From Bordetella parapertussis (GTDB lineage: Bacteria > Pseudomonadota > Gammaproteobacteria > Burkholderiales > Thiobacillaceae): 64,000 bases of DNA. The position numbers and the translations under genes were made by a program. Every line of letters begins with the position of its first letter. The first letter of the stretch is position 1. This document shows, one piece after another, positions 1 through 7,715 of this stretch. Below the pieces are notes generated by a model. The model ran no database searches, was not told where the DNA came from, and worked only from the letters and a program-made list of their open reading frames with translations. The stretch covers positions 29,243 to 93,242 of the forward strand of contig CAMDCO010000003.1 of assembly GCA_945890495.1 (NCBI GenBank), in the 5' to 3' direction.

Positions 1-2460
1 CTGCATGAGCCCCAGCATTTGGCCGAACTGGATCCGGCACGGCATGGTCTGACGAGCCATGACCTCGACGCGGTGTTCGAGACAGGCAATCTGGGCGGCC
101 CGGTGCGCGATACCCTGCGTGCCATCCTGGCGCGTCTCCAGGCCGCCTATGGGGGTAGTTTGTCCGCCGAACTGGGCCATGTCTCTGATCCTCGGCGGCG
201 GACCTGGTTGCAACAGCGCCTTGAAGGCCCTTGCCCCGTGCCGCTGACGGCGGATGAACAACGCGGCCTGCTGACACAACTGACGGCGGCGGAGACCCTG
301 GAGCGTCTGATCCATACCCGCTATGTGGGACAGAAGCGATTCTCACTGGAAGGGGGTGAGTCCCTCCTGCCGTTGTTGCATGAAATTGTGGCCTGGGCGC
401 CGCAATTCGGTGTGGCAGAGATCGGCTTGGGGATGAGTCATCGTGGCCGCCTCAATGTCTTGCAAAACCTACTCGGTCGCTCGGTCTTTGACCTGTTCCG
501 TAGCGCCCATGATGACACGCCGGTGGATGGCCGGGGCGGTGATGTGAAATATCACCAAGGGTTTACCGCTCAGGTGGCAGGGCCACACGGTTCGGTGCGT
601 GTGGCGCTGTCCTTTAACCCCTCGCATCTGGAGATTGTCTCCCCGGTAGTGGAAGGCTGGGTGCGCGCGCGCCAAGAGGCGCTGGACGACATCGAGCGCA
701 ATCGCGCCATGGCTATCGTGGTGCATGGCGATGCGGCCTTTGCCGGGCAGGGGGTGGTGATGGAGACCCTCAACATGGCAGCGACCCGAGGTTTTACCAC
801 GGGCGGAACGATCCATATTGTTCTCAACAACCAGATCGGTTTTACCACCTCGGATCCGCGTGACACCCGCTCCAGTCTGTATTGCACCGATGTGGTCAAG
901 ATGGTCGAGGCCCCTATCCTGCATGTCAACGGTGACGATCCGGAGGCCGTGGTGCGGGCAGCGCGCATTGCCCTGGAATATCGCATGGCCTTTCATGCCG
1001 ATATCGCCATCAATCTGATCTGTTACCGTCGTCTGGGGCATAACGAGCAGGACGAGCCGATGGTGACGCAACCCTTGATGTATAGGGCGATCAAAGGCCT
1101 GCCTTCAACCCGTGAGCGCTATGCGCAACGATTGGCTGGGCAAGGTGTCCTGCGCGATGCGGCCGAGGCGGAGGCCTTGGTTGTGTCCTATCGGCAGGAG
1201 ATGGATGCCGCACCGATTGCGCCACCCCTGCCAGATCCCAGTCAATGGGACGCATTTAGACACAAGACCTGGCGCGCGCCTTGCGAGACCTCTGTATTGC
1301 GAGCGCGACTGGAAACGCTGGGCCAGGCCTTGGCGCAGATTCCCGCCGCGCCTTTTACCCTGCATCCGCGCGTCGAGGCCGTTCAGAATGTCCGTCGGAA
1401 GATGGCATCAGGAGAGCAGTCCCTCGATTGGGGTATGGCCGAATTGCTGGCCTATGCGAGCCTGCTTGATGATGGGTATGGCGTGCGCCTTACGGGCCAG
1501 GATAGCGAGCGGGGGACCTTCTCCCATCGTCATGCGGTGTTGCATGATCAAAATCGAACTGAGCGTGATCGTGGGGTGTTTGTCCCGTTGCAGGCTATGG
1601 GCCAAGGACGCGCCCGCTTTAATGTGGTCAATTCCTTGTTGTCCGAAGAGGCCGTGCTGGCCTTTGAATACGGTTACGCCGGCGTGGCCTCGGCCGATAC
1701 GCTGGTGCTCTGGGAGGCGCAGTTTGGCGATTTTGTGAACGGTGCGCAGGTGGTCGTTGATCAGTTCATCGCGGCCGGTGAGACCAAATGGGGTCGGCTA
1801 AGCGGCCTCACCCTGCTTCTGCCGCACGGCTATGAGGGGCAAGGGCCAGAGCACTCCTCGGCGCGTATTGAGCGTTTCCTGCAACTCGCGGCCGAGGACA
1901 ATATGCAGATTGTGCAGCCCAGCCTGCCGGCACAGTTTTTCCATCTCTTGCGTCGTCAGATGCTGCGCCCCTATCGCAAGCCGCTCATCGTCTTTACGCC
2001 CAAGAGCTTGTTGCGCCATCCAGAGGCGGTTTCCCCGTTGGCGGATCTGGCTCATGGGGCGTTCCAGCCAATCTTGGGCGACACCGCTGCAAGCGATCCG
2101 GGCCGGGTGCGTCGTCTGGTTTTTTGCAGTGGTCGGGTCTATTTTGATTTGGCTGCGGCGCGTCGGGAACGGGGCCTCGAGTCTGAGATTGCGCTGCTGC
2201 GGATTGAGCAGTTCTACCCCTTTCCGGACGAGGAATTTCTCTCGGCTATTGAGCACTATCCAGAAGGCGTGGAGATTGTTTGGGCGCAGGATGAACCCAA
2301 GAATCAGGGGGCCTGGCCTTATGTCCTGCGCCAGTTCCTGCGTTTTGGCCTGACCTGGCACTATGCCGGGCGCCCCCACTCGGCCTCGCCGGCGACCGGT
2401 TATGCGGCGGAACACAAGCGTCAGTTGCAGGCACTGCTTGTGTCGGCATTGGGCGCGTAA
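1..2460 (+). CDS. sucA: 2-oxoglutarate dehydrogenase E1 component, 5' end cut by window edge
   Basis: E1 of the 2-oxoglutarate dehydrogenase complex: thiamine-diphosphate-dependent decarboxylation of 2-oxoglutarate in the TCA cycle, cytoplasmic. The reading frame is already open at base 1, so about 110 N-terminal residues are outside the window and no start codon is visible. Family signatures are seen in order: GMSHRGRLNVL, DVKYHQG, FNPSHLEIVSPVVEG, HGDAAFAGQGVV, the LNNQIGFTT thiamine-diphosphate region, RRLGHNEQDEP, GQDSERGTFSHRHAVLHDQ and the C-terminal ENMQ/PKSLLRHP-type segments. The gene ends four bases before the convergent earP gene, so the usual sucA-sucB-lpd order is not kept downstream. 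The call is secure. Confidence 0.97.
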   Translation: MHEPQHLAELDPARHGLTSHDLDAVFETGNLGGPVRDTLRAILARLQAAYGGSLSAELGHVSDPRRRTWLQQRLEGPCPVPLTADEQRGLLTQLTAAETLERLIHTRYVGQKRFSLEGGESLLPLLHEIVAWAPQFGVAEIGLGMSHRGRLNVLQNLLGRSVFDLFRSAHDDTPVDGRGGDVKYHQGFTAQVAGPHGSVRVALSFNPSHLEIVSPVVEGWVRARQEALDDIERNRAMAIVVHGDAAFAGQGVVMETLNMAATRGFTTGGTIHIVLNNQIGFTTSDPRDTRSSLYCTDVVKMVEAPILHVNGDDPEAVVRAARIALEYRMAFHADIAINLICYRRLGHNEQDEPMVTQPLMYRAIKGLPSTRERYAQRLAGQGVLRDAAEAEALVVSYRQEMDAAPIAPPLPDPSQWDAFRHKTWRAPCETSVLRARLETLGQALAQIPAAPFTLHPRVEAVQNVRRKMASGEQSLDWGMAELLAYASLLDDGYGVRLTGQDSERGTFSHRHAVLHDQNRTERDRGVFVPLQAMGQGRARFNVVNSLLSEEAVLAFEYGYAGVASADTLVLWEAQFGDFVNGAQVVVDQFIAAGETKWGRLSGLTLLLPHGYEGQGPEHSSARIERFLQLAAEDNMQIVQPSLPAQFFHLLRRQMLRPYRKPLIVFTPKSLLRHPEAVSPLADLAHGAFQPILGDTAASDPGRVRRLVFCSGRVYFDLAAARRERGLESEIALLRIEQFYPFPDEEFLSAIEHYPEGVEIVWAQDEPKNQGAWPYVLRQFLRFGLTWHYAGRPHSASPATGYAAEHKRQLQALLVSALGA

Positions 2461-2463
2461 GGG

Positions 2464-3543
2464 CTAGTTCGGTTTAAATTCCAGCAGGTGCTCGGCCAGG
2501 TCGCCACGGGTGAAGATGGATTCGCGCCAGTGCCGGGTATGAGCCGTGAGCGTTTCAAGATCCTCCAAGGAGGGTAGGGGAAACCCCGGTGGTTGCCCTG
2601 GAGCCTCGCCACGGTTGAAGGCGTGGTGCATGGCGTGGACGGCTTGGCTCAGCACTTCGGGCATCCCCTTCGCGTAGCCTTCCAAGAAGGCATCCAACTT
2701 GACGAGATGGGCCCCTTCGGCCTGCACATAGGGTTGCCAGAGCAGCGGCTGGCCAGCGAGTTGGGCGCGCACAAAGGAATCCTCCCCTCGCACGATATTG
2801 AGGTCGCAACTCCATAGCAGGCGGTCATAGTCGTCTTGGTTTAGCCAAGGGAGGATGCGAAGTTCGAGTGAGCCTAGTCGTATTGTTTCGTTCGGGGTGA
2901 GGTGGGTGCGCCCCAGACGGCGAGCGAGGCGGGGCAGGGCCGGGGTGTCGAACGAGAGGATGCGCCAGCCCGGAGCAGGGTCTTTGCTGCAGGTGTCGAT
3001 CAGGCCGTCGAGCGCTGCGCTGTCATAACTGAACAGGCTCATCAAGCGCTTGCCATCATCGGGGATGTCTAGCCGGGCAAGGAAGGCGGCGCGATCAAAA
3101 CACGCCCACTCCCGGCCTAGGTCGGGTTCTATAACAACTCCTCCGGTGCCGGGCGTGATGCCGGGAAAATAAAAATGCTCGGTGAGCGGTAGACGGGGGT
3201 GGGGCGAGGCCAGGCCGTGACAATCGGCCGCCCAGGCCTCGGCGGTCAGGTATTCGAGATTGATCCAGACGGGTGCAACGGGCTGGCGGGCCATGGCCTC
3301 GAGATAGGGCTCGGGCAGGCGGGCGCCGAATAGGGCGATGACACGGCGGGCCGGGGTGACGACGGGGAACGGGTCGGACCAGGGGTGGATGACAAAGTGC
3401 TGGGCATCGTCCGGTTGTCCCAAGGACGGAACCGGGTCCATCCAAAGACGCACGCATTGGCCCAGACGGGCCAGACGCCGAGCGAGCCGCAACGCCACAC
3501 CGGCATCACCGAAGTTGTCGATGACGCGGCAGAACAGGTCAAT
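2464..3543 (-). CDS. earP: EF-P arginine rhamnosyltransferase EarP (start codon unusual)
   Basis: Inverting GT-B glycosyltransferase that moves rhamnose from dTDP-rhamnose to Arg32 of elongation factor P, relieving polyproline stalling. The C-terminal NIVRGEDSFVRAQLAG segment carries the family's RGEDS motif. The N-terminal motif LFCRVIDNFGDAGV holds the two Asp residues that correspond to D13 and D17 of Pseudomonas EarP, but it lies upstream of the only conventional start (GTG at 3498). Between the in-frame stop near 3650 and 3498 there is no ATG, GTG or TTG. I extend the gene to an ATT at 3543 (359 aa); a CTG at 3537 is the alternative. No good Shine-Dalgarno sequence is seen. The target efp gene is about 23 kb away. 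Function confident, start uncertain. Confidence 0.88.
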   Translation of the reverse strand: MDLFCRVIDNFGDAGVALRLARRLARLGQCVRLWMDPVPSLGQPDDAQHFVIHPWSDPFPVVTPARRVIALFGARLPEPYLEAMARQPVAPVWINLEYLTAEAWAADCHGLASPHPRLPLTEHFYFPGITPGTGGVVIEPDLGREWACFDRAAFLARLDIPDDGKRLMSLFSYDSAALDGLIDTCSKDPAPGWRILSFDTPALPRLARRLGRTHLTPNETIRLGSLELRILPWLNQDDYDRLLWSCDLNIVRGEDSFVRAQLAGQPLLWQPYVQAEGAHLVKLDAFLEGYAKGMPEVLSQAVHAMHHAFNRGEAPGQPPGFPLPSLEDLETLTAHTRHWRESIFTRGDLAEHLLEFKPN

Positions 3544-3568
3544 GGAGGGGGCGTTCTCGGGCGGGATA

Positions 3569-4825
3569 TCAGGCCGGATTGACGGGGGTTGGCAGGGCGA
3601 TCTTTTCGTCGCGACTGTAGCGATAGTCGTTGAAGATGTGTTCGGCGCTCAGGAGTTGATAGTCGCCATCGGCATTCTTCACGCTGGTGTCCTTGAGGCG
3701 CCAGGTGGTTTGGCCGCAGGTCCAGATGTCGAAGTTGCGCATGTGCGTGCACAGGCAGGTCTTGTCTTGAACCGTGAACTTTTCGCCCGGATGGACCCCG
3801 AGTTCACGGAAATAAGCGTCGATGTAGGCGCAGTGGCCGTTGCTGTCGAGGATGTAGCCAAAGGCTTCGCAGTTGGGACGGATACCGGAGCCGATGCCGG
3901 GGCTGTTTTTCAGCATGCGCATCGGATAGCCGGTCGGGGAGATCTGATTGACCTCGATGTTCTCTTCACTGGTTTTGAAGTATTCCTGTTTGACATCGTC
4001 GGGCAGGCCGCATTCGGCGCTGACGGTGAAGCGGGTGGCGACCTGTACGGCGGCGCTGCCGGTCTCCAGAAAGTGGGTGGCGTCCGTGCCGGTGAAGATG
4101 CCGCCGGCGGCGATGAGCGGGATGTCAATGTGCTCGCTGGTCATCCAGGCGCGGATCTCAGCGATGATGATGGCCAGGTCGTATTGCGCCCAGTCCATGC
4201 CAAAGCCGAGATGGCCGCCGGCCAGAGGGCCTTCGACAACCACATAGTCGGGCAGGCGGTTGGTGCGTGCCGACTTGCGCAGGAAGAGTTGCAGGGCGCG
4301 CAGGCTGGAGACGATGATGCCCAGCTTGGCATCGCGAAAACGGGGGTGATCTTCGATCAGGGCGAACGAGCCAAGGTGCAGGCCGGCAGCGAGGGTGATG
4401 CCGTCAATGCCGGCGTCGAGTGCGGCGGTCAGGCGTACCTTGAGCGTCTCTCTCGGCGCATTCATGGTCAGCTTTTCCATGCAGTTGATGAGTATCATGC
4501 CGTCGCCACGCTTGGCGGTCATGGTGCGGTCAACATGCCAGCGGGTCGCTTCTTTCAGCATGCCAAGGTCAAATTGAACAACGGACTTGTCGTTGTTCTC
4601 GACATTGAACTTGTAGTGCTTGAGCTTGTCCTTGGCGTAGCGGGTCTTGATGTGACGATCCGAGACGGTTGGCACCATGGCGTCGGAGATATGTCCGATG
4701 CCTCCCAGGCGCGCGGCCTCGAGGGCGAGCTCGGTTGAGGAAATATCAACACCCATGCCGCCAATAATGATGGGTACCAGATCTTGGTTGCCTAACCGTA
4801 GGCGGAAATCATCTACGCATTTCAT
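3569..4825 (-). CDS. nitronate monooxygenase / 2-nitropropane dioxygenase-like FMN enzyme
   Basis: TIM-barrel flavoenzyme of the nitronate monooxygenase/FabK-like family, expected to oxidise nitronates with FMN and oxygen. Motifs seen: VPIIIGGMGVDISS near the N-terminus, VVVEGPLAGGHLGFG in the middle, and IPLIAAGGIFTGTDATHFLETGSAAVQVATRF at the phosphate-binding end. A Cys-rich C-terminal segment (CLCTHMRNFDIWTCGQTTW) is present, a feature of the longer bacterial subtype. The frame stays open to a TTG at 4972, but the extra 49 residues look unconserved, so I choose the ATG at 4825, which has GGA about 8 nt upstream. Stop lies 25 nt before the earP start. True substrate unknown. Confidence 0.8.
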   Translation of the reverse strand: MKCVDDFRLRLGNQDLVPIIIGGMGVDISSTELALEAARLGGIGHISDAMVPTVSDRHIKTRYAKDKLKHYKFNVENNDKSVVQFDLGMLKEATRWHVDRTMTAKRGDGMILINCMEKLTMNAPRETLKVRLTAALDAGIDGITLAAGLHLGSFALIEDHPRFRDAKLGIIVSSLRALQLFLRKSARTNRLPDYVVVEGPLAGGHLGFGMDWAQYDLAIIIAEIRAWMTSEHIDIPLIAAGGIFTGTDATHFLETGSAAVQVATRFTVSAECGLPDDVKQEYFKTSEENIEVNQISPTGYPMRMLKNSPGIGSGIRPNCEAFGYILDSNGHCAYIDAYFRELGVHPGEKFTVQDKTCLCTHMRNFDIWTCGQTTWRLKDTSVKNADGDYQLLSAEHIFNDYRYSRDEKIALPTPVNPA

Positions 4826-5082
4826 CAGCACATTCCATTTCTCAAGGGGGTGGCGAGCTAAACTTGAGCCACGCCAAACACAGGCGATGTAAGGCCCAGA
4901 TGATAATATTTCATCGTAGTTACGGCCAGCGATGATTTTAGCGCGAAATGACGGTGTTTTGATCAGTATCAATGCCCTTTACGGGCCGTGGCACTAGGGT
5001 GGCACTCCTTGATCGCTCCGGGGATAAACTCGGTATCCTGTTGTTAATTTACCCTGGCGTTTGCCTTAGATATTTCCCTCCC

Positions 5083-6222
5083 ATGTTGATTGCCCTGTTG
5101 ATTTTTTCCCTGCTGATTTTGCTGGTGGCGACGAGTCTTGCGCCGCTGCCTTGGTTGTCCCCGATTTTCTGGGCGCATGGGGTGTTGGCGATGGCGGCGC
5201 TTCCCCTGATCGTGGCGGCTATGCAGCACTTTGTCCCGGTCCTGACGCGGAGCCGGGCGGCGGGGGCGGCCTTGGGCCGGCTTCCCCTCGGGCTGGTCCT
5301 GGTGGGTGGTTTGTTGCTGCTGGTGTTTGCAGGTGCCTGGGCGTGGGACTGGATTGTGCCGTTGGCGGCCTTGGTCTTTTTGGCGGCGGGCTGGATGTTG
5401 CTCTGGATGCGCCAGCGATCGCGCAATGCCTTGGGCGGGGCCCATCCGGGCCTGGCTTGGTACGCGGTGGCATTGGCCTGTCTGTTGCTGGGGATGACCG
5501 CAGCGGCCCTGATTCCGCTATTCCCGCAATGGCAAGCCCCGTTGCGGCAATTCCATCTGCATATCAATCTGTACGGTTTTATCGGTCTGACGGCGGTCGG
5601 GACCTTGCAGGTGTTGTTTCCGACGGCAACGGGGCGCGCCGATCCTGGGGTCAGTCGACGCCTGCGACAAGATCTGAAATGGGCCTTCGCCGGGGCCGTT
5701 CTGTTGGCTTTTGGACGGACGCTGGAAACGATCTGGATAACCGTCCCGGGTGTCTTGCTCTGGCTTTGGCCCTTGGCCCGAATGGCTTGGGCTTGGCTAC
5801 GGGAGGATAGGCCACAGATCTTTGCCTGGCACGGGGCCGCGCCAGCATTGGCCGCCGCCACGCTGGGCCTGGCCTCGGCGCTGATCGGCGTGATGCTGCC
5901 CGGTGTCGCCAGCCTGGATATCTTCTTGGCGGGTTTCATGTTCCCGCTGGTGAGCGGGGCGGCGAGCCAGTTGCTACCGGTCTGGGTACGCCCCGGCCGA
6001 CAGACGGCCTGGCATGCAAAAGCGCGGGCGGCCATCGGTCGCTACAACGGCGTGCGTGCCCTGTTCTACATGACCTCGGCCATCCTGCCCTTGCTGGGGT
6101 ATCGCTGTGGCGCGATGGCCGGCCTCTTGGCCCTGCTCTGGTTTGTTGCTGGGCTGGCCTATTGGGGGTTGAACAACTGGCTTCAGGGGATGGGATCGGG
6201 GGAGGCTGATGGCCCTCAGTGA
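5083..6222 (+). CDS. polytopic membrane protein with HxHxN motif, function unknown
   Basis: About 379 aa, almost entirely hydrophobic, with roughly 11-12 predicted membrane segments and short Arg-rich loops. A motif QFHLHINLYGFIGLTAVGT lies inside a membrane helix near residue 160. Paired His in this context recalls heme-copper-oxidase-like and NnrS-like membrane proteins, but I cannot assign a function. The frame is open upstream to 4972; I choose the ATG at 5083 because the hydrophobic helix begins there. The last 14 nt overlap the next gene, so the two are probably cotranscribed. The divergent neighbour is the nitronate monooxygenase-like gene. Confidence 0.65.
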   Translation: MLIALLIFSLLILLVATSLAPLPWLSPIFWAHGVLAMAALPLIVAAMQHFVPVLTRSRAAGAALGRLPLGLVLVGGLLLLVFAGAWAWDWIVPLAALVFLAAGWMLLWMRQRSRNALGGAHPGLAWYAVALACLLLGMTAAALIPLFPQWQAPLRQFHLHINLYGFIGLTAVGTLQVLFPTATGRADPGVSRRLRQDLKWAFAGAVLLAFGRTLETIWITVPGVLLWLWPLARMAWAWLREDRPQIFAWHGAAPALAAATLGLASALIGVMLPGVASLDIFLAGFMFPLVSGAASQLLPVWVRPGRQTAWHAKARAAIGRYNGVRALFYMTSAILPLLGYRCGAMAGLLALLWFVAGLAYWGLNNWLQGMGSGEADGPQ

Positions 6223-7201
6223 TCGCGTGCACACCTTGGGTCAGGACTTGCTGGCCCGCCACGGCGAGCGGGTGCACAAGATCGCCATTGATGCCGGTTT
6301 TACCTGTCCCAATCGTGACGGCAGCAAGGGAATTGGGGGCTGCACCTTTTGCAATAACCAGTCCTTCAATCCCGCCGATCCGGCCATTTCCTGTGGCAGT
6401 ACGCCGGGTATCACCCCGATTCTCCCCAGCAGCGCGGGGGGGCGGGTTCGCCGTTCGCGCCTGCCGGTCACGCTGGAGGCCCAGGTGGCGCGGGCAAAAC
6501 AGGCAATCGCCCAAGGCACGGGCGCGCGCAAATATTTGGCCTATTTCCAGGCCTACACCAATACCTATGCCGATGTGGAGACCCTGCGCCGCCTTTACGA
6601 TGCGGCGCTGGCCCTGCCCGGGGTGATCGGTCTGTCGATCGGGACGCGGCCAGATTGTGTGCCCGAGGCCGTCCTCGACCTGTTGGCCGGTTACCGTGCC
6701 GCCGGTCACGAGGTGTGGCTTGAACTGGGTCTGCAATCCGCCTTCGACGAGACCCTGGAGCGCGTCAATCGGGGTCATGGCATGGCCGAGTACATTACGG
6801 CCACGCGGGCGGCACGGGCGCGCGACCTGCCGGTCTGCTGTCACTTGATCCTGGGTTTGCCAGGCGAGGACGCATCACACTACCGGCAGAGCCTGGAACG
6901 GGTGCTGGATACAGGGGTCGACGGGATCAAGCTGCATCCCTTGCATGTTGTGCGCCACACGGTCCTTGCAAATCAGTGGCAGCGAGGCGAATACACCCCG
7001 CTGAGTCAGACGGACTATGTTCGTGCAGCGGCCGATCTGATTGAACGGACCCCTTGGCCGGTTCGTTTTCATCGGGTGACCGGCACGGCCCCGGCCGATC
7101 TCCTTTTGGCTCCGGCCTGGGTGGTGCATCGTTGGCCGACCCTCAATGCCATCGAGGCAGAGTTGGGTCGTCGTGGCACCCGGCAAGGCACCTTGGCTTG
7201 A
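6209..7201 (+). CDS. radical SAM protein, YhcC / TIGR01212 family
   Basis: Radical SAM enzyme of the YhcC family (330 aa, normal length). The N-terminus LLARHGERVHKIAIDAGFTCPNRDG followed by GGCTFCNNQSFNP carries the family's Cys set (one Cys, then C-x2-C) for the 4Fe-4S cluster. Further family landmarks are FQAYTNTYADVETLRRLYD, SIGTRPDCVPEAVLDLLAGY, WLELGLQS and HLILGLPGED. The physiological substrate of YhcC proteins is not established. Start ATG 6209 is preceded by GGGGGAGG, and it overlaps the upstream membrane-protein gene by 14 nt. The stop is immediately followed by a small inverted-repeat element. Confidence 0.9.
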   Translation: MALSDRVHTLGQDLLARHGERVHKIAIDAGFTCPNRDGSKGIGGCTFCNNQSFNPADPAISCGSTPGITPILPSSAGGRVRRSRLPVTLEAQVARAKQAIAQGTGARKYLAYFQAYTNTYADVETLRRLYDAALALPGVIGLSIGTRPDCVPEAVLDLLAGYRAAGHEVWLELGLQSAFDETLERVNRGHGMAEYITATRAARARDLPVCCHLILGLPGEDASHYRQSLERVLDTGVDGIKLHPLHVVRHTVLANQWQRGEYTPLSQTDYVRAAADLIERTPWPVRFHRVTGTAPADLLLAPAWVVHRWPTLNAIEAELGRRGTRQGTLA

Positions 7202-7202
7202 T

Positions 7203-7322
7203 TCTAGGGAAGCGCTGATCAAATCCTTCGACAGGCTCAGGACGAACGGTAATCTTATGATTCCATTCGTTGTCGGCTTGTAGAACCGTGGACGGAATCG
7301 AATAAATCAGTGATTCCCTAGA
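7203..7322. repeat. MITE-like 120-bp element with imperfect terminal inverted repeats
   Basis: The ends form an imperfect inverted repeat of about 19 bp (TCTAGGGAAGCGCTGAT at 7203 onward against its complement ending at 7322, two internal mismatches). Inside sits one copy of the dispersed motif CTTCGACAGGCTCAGGAC-GAACGG (7226-7249), which recurs at 52381, 52443 (inverted, partial) and 52466. The right end supplies the TAG stop codon of the leftward DUF2249 gene. No ORF inside. It looks like a non-autonomous, short transposon-type element or a complex REP. No matching transposase is seen in the window. Confidence 0.55.
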
Positions 7323-7566
7323 TCGGCAGATCTTCAGCATCGTGGGCGAACAGGATCACGAAATCGCCCTCGGGTGTGAGTTGGGTGCGATAGCTGAGTC
7401 CCATCGCATTCAGAATCGAATAGAGCGGGAACGGTTCACGGTGTAACAGCATGCGCACATACTGCCCATTGCGTAACAGCCCCGCCGCCGCAAGGGCGCG
7501 ATCCATGGGTTCTGGTGGTTCCAGATGGCGTGCGTCAACGGTGATGGGGGTGTTACTGGATGTCAT
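7318..7566 (-). CDS. DUF2249-domain protein
   Basis: Small cytoplasmic protein (82 aa) with the DUF2249 signature VDARHLEPPEPMDRALAA followed by the LLHREPFPLYSIL segment. DUF2249 proteins are often found beside denitrification, NnrS and hemerythrin genes; no biochemical role is established. Here the gene is divergent from nnrS and shares a roughly 150-bp promoter region containing an FNR-type box. Its stop codon lies in the terminal repeat of the element 7203-7322, so the last few residues may have been altered by that insertion. Confidence 0.8.
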   Translation of the reverse strand: MTSSNTPITVDARHLEPPEPMDRALAAAGLLRNGQYVRMLLHREPFPLYSILNAMGLSYRTQLTPEGDFVILFAHDAEDLPI

Positions 7567-7667
7567 TCGATCCTCCTTGTGTGGGGGTATTGAATCGCGA
7601 TGCCGATTGGCTCGAAAGAGGCCGTCTTGATGTTGGACAAGCCGGCTACGCTCATGCGCTGAGGGGG

Positions 7668-7681
7668 TTGAGACAGGTCAA
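7668..7681 (+). promoter_or_regulatory. FNR/DNR-type box upstream of nnrS
   Basis: TTGAGACAGGTCAA, a dyad with TTGA-N6-TCAA, close to the FNR-family consensus TTGAT-N4-ATCAA. Its centre (7674.5) is 41.5 bp upstream of position 7716. A TATATT -10-like hexamer sits at 7704-7709. That is class II activator geometry with the transcription start at or next to the nnrS ATG. A weaker half-site TTGATGTTGGACAA lies at 7627-7640. Confidence 0.6.
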
Positions 7682-7715
7682 TGTTATTGGGTCCGCCTCT
7701 CGGTATATTGACCCC

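Noticed and set aside
3338..4738. 466-codon open frame on the + strand
   Set aside because: It is the antisense shadow of the nitronate-monooxygenase-like and earP genes, which have clear family motifs on the minus strand; the + product is low-complexity Gly/Ala/Val/Asp.
5049..6035. 328-codon ORF antisense to the membrane protein
   Set aside because: Pro/Arg/Ala/Gln-rich shadow; the sense strand has regular membrane helices.
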